Shown one piece after another: positions 1 through 9,685 of a stretch of DNA of 64,000 nt (positions are counted from its first letter, which is position 1; each line of letters starts with the position of its first letter). The stretch is from Desertimonas sp963733085. GTDB lineage: Bacteria > Actinomycetota > Acidimicrobiia > Acidimicrobiales > Ilumatobacteraceae. The notes beneath the pieces were generated by a model. It saw nothing but the letters and a program-made list of their open reading frames with translations, was not told where the DNA came from and ran no database searches. The stretch covers positions 62,001 through 126,000 of the forward strand of contig CAVTBY010000008.1 of NCBI GenBank assembly GCA_963733085.1, in the 5' to 3' direction. The position numbers and the translations under genes were made by a program.

Positions 1-507
1 GGCACGAGCGCCATCTGGCTCGCCGCCGACGACGACGCCGACGGCGCGTTCGACTTCCAGCAGGTGCTCGGTTCCGACGAGGGCATCGAGCTTCCGATGG
101 ACATGGTCGTGTCCTACGACAACGCTCACCTCTACGTGACGAACTGGTTCGCCAACACGGTGCAGCAGTTCGACATCAGCGACCCGTTCGCCCCCGAACT
201 GCTCGCCACCGTCTCGGTGCCGCACCCCAACATGCTGCGCCTCAGCCGCGACGGCAGTCGGCTGTACGTCACCAACTCGCTGCTCACGCCGTGGGACAAC
301 GACCCCGACTTCGGCGCCCCGCGCAACAGCGACTACGGAATCTGGCTGTTCGAGGTCGGGTCCGCAGGCGGCCTGACGCCGCTCAACGCCGACGGCAGCG
401 CCTGGGTCAGCTTCGACAACGTCGAGAAGCAGACGACCACCGGCCCGGCCGGCCCACACATGATGCTGTTCGACCCGAGCATCCCCCTCGACGAGGGCGA
501 ACACTGA
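1..507 (+). CDS. Selenium-binding protein (SBP56 / methanethiol oxidase family), C-terminal part
   Basis: Only the last ~168 residues are present; the gene runs in from the left edge in frame 1 and ends at the TGA at 505-507. The translation has the beta-propeller pattern of the SBP56 family, including HPNMLRLSRDGSRLYVTNSL and the following TPWD, and a short polar tail ending GEH. Known family members are about 460 residues long and some oxidise methanethiol to formaldehyde, H2S and H2O2. The catalytic N-terminal half is outside the window, so the activity cannot be judged. It converges on the LuxR-type regulator that ends at 526. Confidence 0.85.
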   Translation, partial: GTSAIWLAADDDADGAFDFQQVLGSDEGIELPMDMVVSYDNAHLYVTNWFANTVQQFDISDPFAPELLATVSVPHPNMLRLSRDGSRLYVTNSLLTPWDNDPDFGAPRNSDYGIWLFEVGSAGGLTPLNADGSAWVSFDNVEKQTTTGPAGPHMMLFDPSIPLDEGEH

Positions 508-525
508 CGGAGTGACGGGATCGCC

Positions 526-3400
526 TCAGCCGTCTCGCTGTCGTCGTCCGTCGGGCGGCGGCGCGAGGCGGTGGGCGATCGCCGCCGCCTCCTGCCGGTT
601 CGGCGCGCCGAGCTTGTGGAGGATGTGCGACACGTGGACGCTCGCCGTCTTGGTGCTGATGATCAGCGTCGCGGCGATCTCGCGGTTGGTGTAGCCGCGG
701 GCGACGAGGGCGAGCACCTCGGCCTCGCGCGCAGTCAGGCCGAGAGTCTTCTCCAGGCTGTCGTGCCGGTTCGGCTTCGTCGCGTAAGGGTCCGCGAGGT
801 CGAGCCGGGCACGTTGGGCGAGCAGGTCGATCTCACCCAACAGCGGCCTCGCCCCGATCTGATCGGCGATGACGTGGGCTTCCCGGAGGGGTCGACTCGC
901 TTCGATGCGGGAGCCGCCGACGGCGACGCATGCCTCCGCTTGGCGCCACCGGCAGTACGCCACAATCGGCGGGCGTTCAAGCCGGTCCCATGTCTCGGCG
1001 GCATGAGACCACAGCTCTGGCCGCGGCGTCTGAAGGACGTGCTGGTACTCCGCCTCAGCCACGGCGAGCCAGCCGCCGGAGTTCGGGGTGATCGCCGAGG
1101 CGTCTACCGCCGCACGGCGCGCGGAAGTGAGCAGGCTCCGCGCCCGGTTGAGGGCGTGCCGTTCGCCGTCGGCGTCACGGCGGGCGCGGGCGAGCGCGGC
1201 CAGCTCGGCGCTGGCGCGCAGTCCCATCGCGCTGAGCCACACGCGGAGCTGCGTCCCCCACCGAGGCCGCGCCGATTCCATGCCCTGGCGAACCGCCTCG
1301 TCGGCGTCCATCCATTGCCGCTCCCACAGGGCGAGCTCGGCGAGATATCCGCTCAACGTCGCCAAGCCGGGCTCGTGGCGAACCGTCGGACGCGCAGCTT
1401 CGTAGCGCACACGTGCGGCGTCGAAGTTGCCGCGACCGGCCTCGAGAGCGGCCCGCAAGCCGAGAGGCATGTGCGGGTAGTTGGCATTGGTCGCGCGCAA
1501 GAGGTTGGCGCTGGCGTCGTCGGCCCGGTCCCATTCGCCGATCGCCAGCAGCGCCTCGATCCAATTCGCCGCGAGGACGGTGGTGTCGATCCCGTACCGG
1601 CGCATCGCGGCAAGCCCTTGCTCGCCGACTTTGGCGGACTCCCGTGGCCGTCCGATCATCGTGAGCACGTCGGTGATCGAGACGTACACCCGGTGGAGGG
1701 CATGAGGGTCGGCGATTCGCTCAGCGTCCTCGAGGGCCTGGTCGAGGAGAGCGAGGCCATCGTCAGCGCGACCGAGGTAGGCGAGGTCGTTGCCGAGCGT
1801 CGTCAGGGCGCGGACCTCCACGTCGATGGCACCGACGTGGCGGGCGAGCTCGAGCGCCTGCTCGCACATCGCCTGTGACTCGTCGTATCGCCAGACGATC
1901 TGCAATCCCCTGCCGAGCGCTTCGAGGGCCTGAGCGCGTTCAGCCGAGGGTTCTGCCGGAACGATCGCGACGGCCCGCTCGTTGGCAGCCAGGAACGTGT
2001 CGCCGCTACCGCTTTCGAAGAGGTAGCGGCCGAGGCGCTGGTGGAGCAGCGCAGCGCGTGACCTGTCGCTCTCACCGACGAGCTCGATGGCACGCTCGGT
2101 GAGTGCGACAGCGTTCGGGGCGGCGCCCGTCAGGCTGGCGAGCTCGGCTGCCCAGGAGCACAGCTCGGCGTAGTCGAGCCCGACCACCTGCTGGGCAACC
2201 GGCACGGCATCCCACAGGGCGAGCGCCCGCTCGAGGTGAGCGCGAGCCTCGGCGAGTCCGAACACGACCTCTGCCTGGTGCGCCGCCTCGACGGAGGCGA
2301 CGAGCGCTTCTCTCGGTCGACCGGCGGCCGCCCAATGCGGAGCAAGTTCGGCGGCGGCGGTCGTTTCGTGACTGGCGAGCTCTTCGGCGAGCCGGCCGTG
2401 CAGTTGCTCGCGCTCACCAGGGAGGATCGTCGCGTAGATCGCCTCCGCCAGGAGGGCGTGGCGGAAACGAAACAGTCCGGCGGCCTGGTCGGCCACGAGG
2501 ACGCCGGACTCGACCGCTTGGCGCAGCGACTCGCGCACGTCGCCCTCGGGAAGTTCGCTGGTGGCGCGAAGCAGTAGGTACGCGACGTCGCGTCCGGCAG
2601 CCGCGGCGAGGCGGAGCAGGTTCTGCGTCGGACGATCGAGCCGTGTCACGCGCTGGAGCAGCAGGTCGCGCAAGCCATTCGGGAGCGCGCTGTTCGGCCC
2701 GCGTGCGGCAGCGACGAGCTCCTCGGCGAAGAACGGGTTGCCCTCGGAGCGGGCGACGATCGCGTCCGCCAGCGCGGTTGACAGTGGAGCGTCGGCGTGG
2801 GCGGTGAGCAGCGCCGCCATCGCCTCGGCCTCGAGCGGCCACAGCTCAACCAGCAGCGACGCACCGGAGCGCCTGACGCCTTCGGCGAGTCGCTGCATTC
2901 GATCGGCGGACGTTGGTTCGTCGGCCCGGTACGTGGCGAGCAGCAGCACGCGACGATCGTCGAGGTTGTGGGCGAGGAACACGACGAGGTCCAGCGTCGA
3001 GGTGTCGGCCCAGTGCAGATCCTCGAGCACGAGCAGCATCGGGTGCGATCGCGGCGCGCTCGGTGAGCAGGGCGAGCGTCTGCTCGAACACGGCCAGCTG
3101 CGAGTTCGGCCTTCCGGCACTGACGTGCCGAGGATCCCCGAGTGGGCGCAGGGCTTCGACGAGCGGCTGATAGGGCAGCTCCGTACCGACGAGATCGATC
3201 GAGCGACCGAGTAGGACATCAAAGCCTCCGTCGGTGGCACGCCGCGCCAGCTCGGACGCCAGGCGGGTCTTTCCGATGCCGGCTTCACCGGCGACGAGCA
3301 CGGTCGCACCGGTCCCGGCCTGGGTCGCATCAAGGGCGCGCTCGAGCTCGCCCAGCTCCCGTGCCCGCCCCACGAACACTTCGCTCCTGAGAGCCACCAT
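526..3400 (-). CDS. LAL-type LuxR regulator with AAA/NB-ARC-like ATPase, frameshifted as sequenced
   Basis: Large ATP-binding transcription regulator (about 957 residues once repaired). The ATG at 3400 gives MVALRSEVFVGRARELGELE, a typical AAA start, followed by Walker A (GEAGIGKTR, about residues 39-47). The frame breaks near 3045: upstream it ends ...ERAAIAP, and the family's next segment, MLLVLEDLHWAD (Walker B region, about residue 125), lies one frame over. One surplus base explains it. The middle is alpha-helical TPR-like repeats and the C-terminus (about 880-945) is a LuxR HTH with LTAREAEVLALVARGYTNREIA. A longer uninterrupted frame reaching 3549 exists, but its first ~165 residues are low-complexity shadow sequence and I reject it. 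It is divergent from the hydrolase at 3565. The ligand and target genes are unknown. Confidence 0.85.
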
Positions 3401-3564
3401 CCCGGCCCAGTATCACCCAGCCGAGCTGCGGCTGGGCCGGGTTTGTAAGGACCTCGACTGGGCGGCGTAGGTATACCGGCGATCGGGAATGAGGCGCTCC
3501 GCCCGATGCGCTCCAGCTCCCGAACCGTCACGATCGGCTCGCTCACCACGAACGAGGAGGTGCG

Positions 3565-4559
3565 ATGTCAACGGTTTGGAACAGCGGCGGACGAAGCTCA
3601 CGCCGGCGAATGCTGAAGATGGTCGGGGCGGCGGCAGCGATCCCGGCAATCAGCGGCCTCGGGGCACACGCAGCGGCGGTTGCGCCACGGCGGGCCGTCG
3701 CCCATCGGCCCCCTGACGAGGCCGTCGCACCGATGAAGATGTACACGGTGCCCGGCGGCGGCGGGCTTGGACTGCATGTTCGCGAGTGGGGGAAGGCAAA
3801 CGGACCGGCGATCGTCTTCATCCACGGCTGGTCGCAGAACCATCTCTCCTGGGCGAAGCAATACGAGGGCAGCTTGGCCGACGAGTTCCGTCTGGTCGCT
3901 TTCGACCTCCGTGGTCATGGCATGTCGGAGGCACCGCTCGAGCCCGGGCACTACACGGACGAACGGCTGTGGGCCGACGACGTGGCGGCGATCATCGACC
4001 AACTTGGCCTCGATCCGGCCGGTGCTCGTCGGCTGGTCCTACGGCGCGTTCGTCATCTCCGACTACCTGCGCGCCCATGGCCAGGATCAGATCGCGGCGA
4101 TCAACTTCGTCGGTGGCGGTTCCCAACTCGGCCAAGCGGTGTTGGGCACGATGATCGGCCCGGGATTTCTCGACCACTTCGCCGACGCCACCGCCGACGA
4201 CCTTCCGACGAACATTCGGGCCATGCGCTCCTTCGTGCGGGCATGTGTCGTCAAGCCGGTGGCTGACGAGGACATCGAAACCGCGGCGTGCTGTGCCGTG
4301 GTCGTCCCCGCCAGCAATTCGCGCCAACCTCGCCGCTCGCGAGATCGACAGCGACGACGTGTTGGGTGCGCTCACCGTGCCCTTGCTCGTCACCCACGGC
4401 CGGGCGGACACGGTCGCCCTCCCAGCGATGGCCGAGCACGTCCTCGCCACCTGCCCGACCGCCGAGGGCTCCTGGTACGACGGTGTCGGCCATGTGCCCC
4501 ACCTCGAAGAACCCGAACGGTTCAACGGCGAGCTGGCCGAACTCGCCCGCCGCGGTTAG
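3565..4559 (+). CDS. Tat-exported alpha/beta hydrolase, two frameshifts as sequenced
   Basis: About 330 residues once repaired. The N-terminus has a twin-arginine signal (RRRMLK at about 13-18, then an Ala-rich hydrophobic stretch). The hydrolase core shows the oxyanion-hole motif HGWS (about 87-90), DLRGHGMSEAP, the nucleophile elbow GWSYGA (Ser about 158), the acid region HGRADTVA and the catalytic His in GVGHVPHLEEPERF. These pieces lie in three different frames: breaks occur near 4021 (one extra G after GLDPA) and near 4300. The family resemblance is to chloroperoxidase/esterase-like hydrolases; the substrate is unknown. A good ribosome site (AGGAGG) precedes the ATG at 3565. The 3' end overlaps the convergent ferredoxin gene. 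Confidence 0.82.
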
Positions 4560-4965
4560 CGATTGAGTTGGCACTCATCGTTGCTGGCGCGAGCGGGAAG
4601 TCATGGTTGGACAATCTCGGCGTCGGCGACGTGAGCGTTCGGTGCCGATATCGGCCTCGACAGCTCACAGTTCCGGCAGGTCGGGGCGGGCGGCTGTCGG
4701 CATTGTCAGCCGACACGACCGTCGGGTTCGGCTGTCCGTCGGGTTCGAGATAGATGCACTCGCCTGGGCAGCGTTCGACCGCATCGATGGCGGCCCGTTC
4801 GTGTCGGGCTGGGACTGCGACGCTCGGGTGATGCGCGTCCGTGATCACCGATGCACCATCCCGCACGTATCCGATGCCGTCGTCGAGGACGATGAAGAGG
4901 TCGGGGCAGTGGTCGACGCACAGCCCGGCCCCGGTACAGCAGTCCTGGTCGATCCAGACGCGCAT
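4522..4965 (-). CDS. Single-cluster ferredoxin with unusual C-terminal tail
   Basis: Start set at the ATG at 4965, which is preceded by GAGGAGGG at proper spacing. The first ~80 residues are a small ferredoxin: Cys10, Cys16 and Cys20 in the CTGAGLCVDHCP segment, plus CPGEC (Cys66, Cys70). The Cys at position 20, followed by Pro, favours a [4Fe-4S] cluster over the [3Fe-4S] form common in P450 partners. The remaining ~65 residues are Arg/Pro/Thr-rich, unlike any ferredoxin, and are encoded by the dispersed repeat at 4627-4692; they overlap the end of the convergent hydrolase. An indel or repeat insertion may have removed the original stop. No P450 gene lies nearby, so the redox partner is unknown. 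Confidence 0.8.
   Translation of the reverse strand: MRVWIDQDCCTGAGLCVDHCPDLFIVLDDGIGYVRDGASVITDAHHPSVAVPARHERAAIDAVERCPGECIYLEPDGQPNPTVVSADNADSRPPRPAGTVSCRGRYRHRTLTSPTPRLSNHDFPLAPATMSANSIANRGGRVRPARR
4627..4692. repeat. Dispersed CCGATATCGG-centred palindromic repeat, copy 1
   Basis: About 62 bp (from 4631) are nearly identical to 5070-5132. The core CCGATATCGG is a perfect palindrome flanked by GTGAGC and GCTCAC arms, and is followed by a shared AGGTCGGGGCGGGCGG tail. In this copy the outermost left arm is degraded. It lies inside the 3' part of the ferredoxin reading frame, beside the end of the convergent hydrolase. Confidence 0.75.
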
Positions 4966-5337
4966 CGGCCAGACCCTCCTCAATACTCCCGGATCACACC
5001 GGCGACCGCGATGGCGAGTTCTGCGGCGACGCCTGCGCCATCCCACGCGCCGGTCTGTCACCTGGAACTGTGAGCGTTCGGTGCCGATATCGGCCTCGAC
5101 AGCTCACAGTTCCGGCTAGGTCGGGGCGGGCGGCGACAAGTGCCGTCGCGATCGACACGAAACCGATCGTTTCGGTCGGCACTTCGAGCACTGCCCGCGT
5201 TGAGCGGCCAGATCTGGCCGCCTTTCGACGTCGGCTTCGCCGTCGCGGTACTGGGAACGAGGGAACCCCTGCTTCCAGGGCCAACACGCTCGCTGGCGCA
5301 TCGATTGGACCCACACAAAGTCGAGGAGAACCGCAAA
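4966..5337. other. Intergenic region between ferredoxin and membrane protein
   Basis: 372 bp without a convincing gene. It contains the ferredoxin ribosome site near 4970-4980, the second copy of the CCGATATCGG repeat (5066-5132) and otherwise unstructured GC-rich sequence. The reading frames crossing it are short and look like shadows. Confidence 0.6.
5066..5132. repeat. Dispersed CCGATATCGG-centred palindromic repeat, copy 2
   Basis: The best-preserved copy. It has perfect 10-bp outer arms, AACTGTGAGC at 5066-5075 and GCTCACAGTT at 5102-5111, around the CCGATATCGG core, then the same G-rich tail as copy 1. It lies between two minus-strand genes, about 100 bp upstream of the ferredoxin start. 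A third copy is at 34463-34508. Confidence 0.8.
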
Positions 5338-6018
5338 TCACGAGGAATACGCCCGGGCAACGCGTCGCGACGCAGGGTCGACGCTCAGGACAATGGTCGC
5401 GGCGATGGCGGCGATGGAGAGAGTGATCCAGCGCAGTTGCCCTGCTCGCCAGTTCGGGTCGAGGTTGGGCTCAGCCCACGTCCACTCGTAGAGCCGCGGG
5501 TGTCCGAGTGTGCAGATCGCAATGACGACGAGGCTGACTGCGGCGCGCATCGCCGATCCACGCCAACCGAATCCTGCGATCGTTGCCGCGGCGAAGAACC
5601 AGCCGCAGATGACGAGGGCGACGAGTTCGAGAAGGAGTCCGGCGAGTGGAAGCGGCGCATCGGACTCGGATCCGACCGCGAGGACGGCACCGACGAGGGC
5701 GACACCGCACCAGATGGTGACGACCACAATGGTGGTCACCCCCAAGGTCAGCGCCCGGCGCCGCAATCGACCGTATGGCGTGGCCACGGTCAATGGCTCG
5801 CAGCCGTCTTCGAGACACGTCGACGCGGACGCTGCGAGCGACACCGCGGCCAGTCGGAGGACCTGGATCAGCTCGAGGTTGGACTCGACGAGTGACGCCC
5901 GCCACCAGACGATCGCTGCGCTGGCGGCACCAGTGGCCCCGATCGCGACCCACGGCACACGCCGGGCGGCCGCTCCGAACACGAGGGCTCGGCGATCAAT
6001 AGTCAGCGGTGTGCCCAT
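5338..6018 (-). CDS. Integral membrane protein, probable ABC-2-type permease partner
   Basis: 226 residues with about five or six hydrophobic segments: one near residues 24-40, a pair around 93-140, another near 145-165 and a last one near 200. It is not recognisable by motif. Its ATG (6016-6018) directly abuts the stop of the upstream ABC-2-like permease, and that in turn overlaps an ABC ATPase, so it is almost certainly the last gene of the same export operon led by the sigma factor at 9112. Role as a second permease subunit or accessory membrane protein is inferred from context. Confidence 0.72.
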   Translation of the reverse strand: MGTPLTIDRRALVFGAAARRVPWVAIGATGAASAAIVWWRASLVESNLELIQVLRLAAVSLAASASTCLEDGCEPLTVATPYGRLRRRALTLGVTTIVVVTIWCGVALVGAVLAVGSESDAPLPLAGLLLELVALVICGWFFAAATIAGFGWRGSAMRAAVSLVVIAICTLGHPRLYEWTWAEPNLDPNWRAGQLRWITLSIAAIAATIVLSVDPASRRVARAYSS

Positions 6019-6889
6019 TCACGCCCCGTAGCGTTCGAACACGACTGCCTGCACCGCGGCGAGAACGATGACCATGGTTCCCGAAATCGCCAGCGCCAAC
6101 CACAGCGTCCGGTCGCGCCGATGCCTCAACACCGCAACAACGACGGCGAGGATGGCGACGGCGACGAGGTAGCCGAGGTGCCACCACGGCGTCGAGTGGT
6201 CGAATCCCCGCACCGGGAGGTCGCACACTGGGTCGTTCTCGCCACAGCCAATCCAATCTCCATGGACCACTCCGGTGGCGAGCGGGAACCACCAGTTCGC
6301 GACCCCCGTCTGTGCGCCGAACCAGCCGCCGGCCAGCGTGAACTGCGAGGCAGCGAGGAACAGCAACGGGGCGGCGACGAGCCACGTCGGGATCCAGCGG
6401 ACGATCGCCAAGGCAATCGCGCAGACGGTCGCAGCCGCGACAGGGCCCTGCAGGAGTTGGGCGATGTTCGGACGAGGGACCTCGGTGCTGGACGGCGAAT
6501 AGAGGTCGCCCATCGGGCCGAGCCGCGCCGGCGGGTTGAGGGCGACGTAGATCGCGGCGGTCGCCACCACTCCAAGCAGCGCCGCGGCGACCGTCGACAG
6601 GCCATGCCCCAGGCTGCGGCGGTCTGGTCCGACCGGCAGCGTGACGAGCAAGCTTTCGGTGCCCGACATTCGCCCTCGTAACACGGCGAGGATCGTCACG
6701 GTCATCATCACGAACGCGGGCAGCACGAGGACGAAGCCGATCAGCGAGAGGTACTGACCGTCGGCGCTTGCGCCCTCTCCCATCTCCGCCACGACCCACG
6801 GCACCAATCGCCGCAACCGCCAGCCAGACTGCCGGGTGGCGCAGCAGCCGGACTCCTTCGGCACGCGCAAGTTGCACTTCGGGGTTCAC
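6019..6889 (-). CDS. ABC-2-type transporter permease, frameshifted near its N-terminus
   Basis: The start at 6889 (MNPEVQLARAEGVRLLRHPA) overlaps the ATPase stop by four bases (ATGA) and looks like a normal ABC-2 permease N-terminus. About 30 codons in, near 6800, the frame must shift by one base to continue into QYLSLIGFVLVLPAFVMM and five further membrane segments (about 290 residues in total). Reading without a shift gives either an Arg-rich shadow tail or a shorter 283-residue protein with an implausible start. The neighbouring ATPase supports its role as the membrane subunit of an exporter; the substrate is unknown. Confidence 0.75.
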
Positions 6890-7746
6890 GCCGGCACACC
6901 CTCGGGAATTCCACCGCTCAACAGGAGGTAGCCGTCTTGCACGGTCGGTGCGATCAGCTCAGCCCCGGCCGGAGCCTCACCGATCATTCGATGACGGCCT
7001 TCGCCGGTGCGCCACGACACCAGGGCACGCTGATCCGGGTGGGCGTCGACCCACACATGACCGGTCGCCAGGGCGGCGAGTCCCGCTGGGGTGCCGTCGA
7101 ACGTGATCTGGCCGTGGTCGAGGACGACGACGCGATCGCACAGCGCCTCGACGTCTTCGGTCATGTGTGTCGACAGCAGGATGCAGCGCCGCTCGGCCTG
7201 CCGCGAGATGACCTGTCGAAATCGCAGCCGCTGCTCCGGGTCAAGGCCCACGGTGGGCTCGTCGAGCACGAGCAGTTCCGGGTCACCGAGCAGCGCCTGC
7301 GCAAGCGTGACGCGTCGGCGCATCCCGCCTGAGAGCTTGCGGATCTTCTTCGACCGGACGTCGCCGAGATCGACCTCGTCGAGGACTCGACGCACTTCTT
7401 CCTGGCGGGCGCGACGGTCGACGTGCTCCTTGAGGATGGCGATGTAGTCGACGAAGTCGAACGCCGAGAAGCTGTTGTACAGGCCGACCTCCTGGGGGAC
7501 GTAACCCAGCCGGCGGCGGATCTCCAAGCGGTCGCCGCCGTTTCCGGGGTCGAGGCCGAGCACCCGCAGCCCACCCGATGACGGTGCGAGGGCGGTGGCG
7601 ACGATCCGCAGCATCGTCGTCTTGCCGGCACCGTTGGGACCCAACAGGCCGACGATCCCGGCGCCAATGTTCAGATCGATGTGGTCGAGCGCCGCGGTTC
7701 GGCCATAGATCTTCGACAGCGACTGCATCTCGACAGACGTTTCCAT
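6886..7746 (-). CDS. ABC transporter ATPase (ABC-2 exporter type)
   Basis: 286 residues. Walker A GPNGAGKT (about 36-43), Q-loop YVPQEVGLY, signature LSGGMRRR (about 138) and Walker B LLVLDEPTVGLDP are all intact, followed by the H-loop STHMTEDVE. The start is set at the ATG at 7746 because GGGAGG lies just upstream; the longer frame to 7902 is a shadow of the zinc-finger gene. It energises the membrane proteins encoded downstream. Position directly behind a sigma/anti-sigma pair suggests the exporter is part of that sigma regulon. Confidence 0.92.
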   Translation of the reverse strand: METSVEMQSLSKIYGRTAALDHIDLNIGAGIVGLLGPNGAGKTTMLRIVATALAPSSGGLRVLGLDPGNGGDRLEIRRRLGYVPQEVGLYNSFSAFDFVDYIAILKEHVDRRARQEEVRRVLDEVDLGDVRSKKIRKLSGGMRRRVTLAQALLGDPELLVLDEPTVGLDPEQRLRFRQVISRQAERRCILLSTHMTEDVEALCDRVVVLDHGQITFDGTPAGLAALATGHVWVDAHPDQRALVSWRTGEGRHRMIGEAPAGAELIAPTVQDGYLLLSGGIPEGVPA

Positions 7747-7748
7747 CG

Positions 7749-8576
7749 TCACACCTCCCGGTACTCGAATGCATGACGGCGAGCGACCATGACGCCGATA
7801 GCCATTGCAGCGGCGACGACCGAAGCGATCTGCACCGGGGCGCCGAACAGGTCGAACAGGTCCGCCACGGGAAGACGCAACACCAGAGGGACGGCAACCC
7901 ACGCCGTCCCGAGCGCAATCGCCGCGGCCTCGACCCTGATCCAGCTAGAGAGAGCGATCGCTCCGACGGACAATGCAAGCGACGGGAGCAGCCAGGCTGC
8001 GGCAAGCCAACCACGGTCGAGCAGCCACGGAATCGACAAGGCCGTGAGGGCGATCGCCGGCGTCACCGCCGCGATGACACGCAACAACAACACACGCAGC
8101 GGCGACGTCGGGACGGTGCCGAGCAACTCGTAGACCGGTTCACTCCATCGTCCGAACGCCACTGCCGTGGCGACCAACGGGCCAATCGGTGCGACGACGA
8201 GGAACATCCCGAAGGCTGCCTCGCGCGGCGACTGCGACGCATTCACGGCCAACAGCACGCTGAGGCAGACCGCGAACAGGTACGCCCACCGCGAACGTGT
8301 CGTCGCGGCGATGATCCTGGCTGTCGATTCCGAGCAGCCGAGCCGGCAAAGCGATCGTTCCACCAGGCCAAGCGACGGGCGGTCGAGCTGTTCGGTCACG
8401 CCGGCCCACACCGCGTCGAGCAGGTCCTTCCCAGCGGTCATGTCGACGACGCCACCGACCGTCATCTGGCAACCGGCGCAGTGCAGCAAGTGCGCCTCGA
8501 CGGACGCCACGCTCGTCGCGTCCAGCTGGCGATCGGCATAGCGCCTTGCGTTGGCCTCGTCCACGTGCCAGCTCAT
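7749..8576 (-). CDS. Zinc-finger membrane protein, putative anti-sigma factor
   Basis: 275 residues. The N-terminus carries H29-x3-C33-x2-C36 (in EAHLLHCAGC), the zinc-associated anti-sigma signature, followed by about six membrane segments from residue ~95 on. The ATG at 8576 overlaps the sigma-factor stop by four bases, the usual arrangement for translationally coupled sigma/anti-sigma pairs. The multi-spanning membrane part is larger than the single helix of most ZAS proteins, so it may also take part in the adjacent ABC transporter. Function as the antagonist of the 8573-9112 sigma factor is inferred. Confidence 0.8.
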   Translation of the reverse strand: MSWHVDEANARRYADRQLDATSVASVEAHLLHCAGCQMTVGGVVDMTAGKDLLDAVWAGVTEQLDRPSLGLVERSLCRLGCSESTARIIAATTRSRWAYLFAVCLSVLLAVNASQSPREAAFGMFLVVAPIGPLVATAVAFGRWSEPVYELLGTVPTSPLRVLLLRVIAAVTPAIALTALSIPWLLDRGWLAAAWLLPSLALSVGAIALSSWIRVEAAAIALGTAWVAVPLVLRLPVADLFDLFGAPVQIASVVAAAMAIGVMVARRHAFEYREV

Positions 8577-9112
8577 GCGAGCGCTCCTCTCAGCTCGATC
8601 CGTGCCCGCATCATGCGGGTCTTCACCGTGCCCGCCGGGATCCCCAGCAGCTGCGCCGCCTCGCGCGTCGTCAGCCCATCGAGAATCGTCGCCTGCACAA
8701 CCGCGCGCAGTTCCGGTGACAGTGTTCGCAGCGCCCCCGCCAGGTCGCCATGTTCGGTGCCGCCGAGCACGAGCTCCTCGACGCTGACCACATCGACCTC
8801 GCCGTTCGGAACCACCGCTACCGGTTCCGGCCGACGCTTGCGCAACAGGGCGATCAGTCGCCGGATCGAGATCGCCCACAACCAGCCGGCCACCTCGCCC
8901 GAGCCTCGATAGCCGGACGCGCCGCGCCACACCGCCACGAACGTGTCCTGGAGCGCCTCGGCTGCCAGGCCTTCGTCGGCACACCGATGACGCAGCCGCA
9001 GCAACAGCCAACCGGCATGGCGCCGATACAACTCGCCGAGCGCATCGCGATGCTCGTCGGCGACCAACGCCACGAGCTCCGCATCGCCACAGGCGTCTAG
9101 CCGGAGCCCCAC
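8573..9112 (-). CDS. ECF RNA polymerase sigma factor
   Basis: 179 residues, normal for ECF sigmas. Region 2 includes DTFVAVWRGASGYRG and the AGWLWAISIRR segment. Region 4 has LSPELRAVVQATILDGLTTREAAQLLGIPAGTVKTRM, the promoter -35-binding HTH. It leads a minus-strand operon with the zinc-finger protein, ABC ATPase and two membrane proteins, all with overlapping or abutting junctions. Autoregulation is common for such operons, but I could not confirm a promoter motif. Confidence 0.92.
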   Translation of the reverse strand: MGLRLDACGDAELVALVADEHRDALGELYRRHAGWLLLRLRHRCADEGLAAEALQDTFVAVWRGASGYRGSGEVAGWLWAISIRRLIALLRKRRPEPVAVVPNGEVDVVSVEELVLGGTEHGDLAGALRTLSPELRAVVQATILDGLTTREAAQLLGIPAGTVKTRMMRARIELRGALA

Positions 9113-9220
9113 GTCCTCACTGTCGCGCCGAAGCCAGCAAACGGTTCGGGGATATCAGGGTTCTCCTCGCGTTCCATCGATCGCCTGGGTGCATGAACGT
9201 GCGTGCGGGGCGTGCTCACC

Positions 9221-9278
9221 CCGCAACCGATGGGTGCCAGGGGGACCGAACCGTCCCCTACACACCCAATGGTTGCGG
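9221..9278. repeat. CCGATGGGTG hairpin element, copy 1
   Basis: Inverted repeat with left arm CCGCAACCGATGGGTG at 9221-9236 and right arm CACCCAATGGTTGCGG at 9263-9278, plus inner GGGGAC/GTCCCC arms. It lies in the 250-bp gap between the divergent sigma-factor and small membrane-protein genes. Other copies are at 24397, 33872 and 34301. This copy is the most diverged and the only one clearly between divergent genes. Confidence 0.75.
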
Positions 9279-9362
9279 TGACCGTCGTTCGCGCCGCATC
9301 GCCGTGCCGTCGCGGCGCCAGTAGACCGTGAACCGCGACGGCCGACACGCGACAACAGGGCG

Positions 9363-9617
9363 ATGCGAGATCACAGCCAGAGCCCCGCCAGACCCGGTGC
9401 GTTGCTTGTCCCCCCGGCACCGCCGCCTTCACAGCACTCTCGTGCAGCACTTCGGACCATCCTGAGCTGGCTCCGCTGGCTTGCGATCGTCCCGATCGTG
9501 CCGGCGATCCCGCTGCTGTTCTTCGCGTTGGCGTGGGGCGCCCCCGTCCAACTCGCCGCTGGTCTCGCCCTGCTCGCTCTGTCGTCCGTCATCTGGATGC
9601 TGTTCGACCGCGACTGA
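9363..9617 (+). CDS. Small predicted membrane protein
   Basis: 84 residues: a Pro/Ser-rich N-terminus, then two closely spaced hydrophobic helices (about 37-55 and 60-79) ending in FDRD. The ATG follows ACAGGGCG, a weak ribosome site. It sits 68 bp upstream of sodC on the same strand and could be cotranscribed with it. I do not recognise the family. Confidence 0.5.
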   Translation: MRDHSQSPARPGALLVPPAPPPSQHSRAALRTILSWLRWLAIVPIVPAIPLLFFALAWGAPVQLAAGLALLALSSVIWMLFDRD

Positions 9618-9685
9618 ACCTGCGTGCACAGGCCATGACCGATCGCCGTGATCTCAACCCCAACAAATGACCAAGGAGTACCCCC

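Noticed and set aside
571..1878. 435-codon plus-strand open frame
   Set aside because: Antisense to the LuxR/AAA regulator, whose HTH and TPR pattern is convincing on the other strand.
3401..3549. N-terminal extension of the LuxR/AAA gene to 3549
   Set aside because: The longer uninterrupted frame gives Ser/Pro/Arg-rich noise; the true N-terminus with Walker A lies in the neighbouring frame from 3400.
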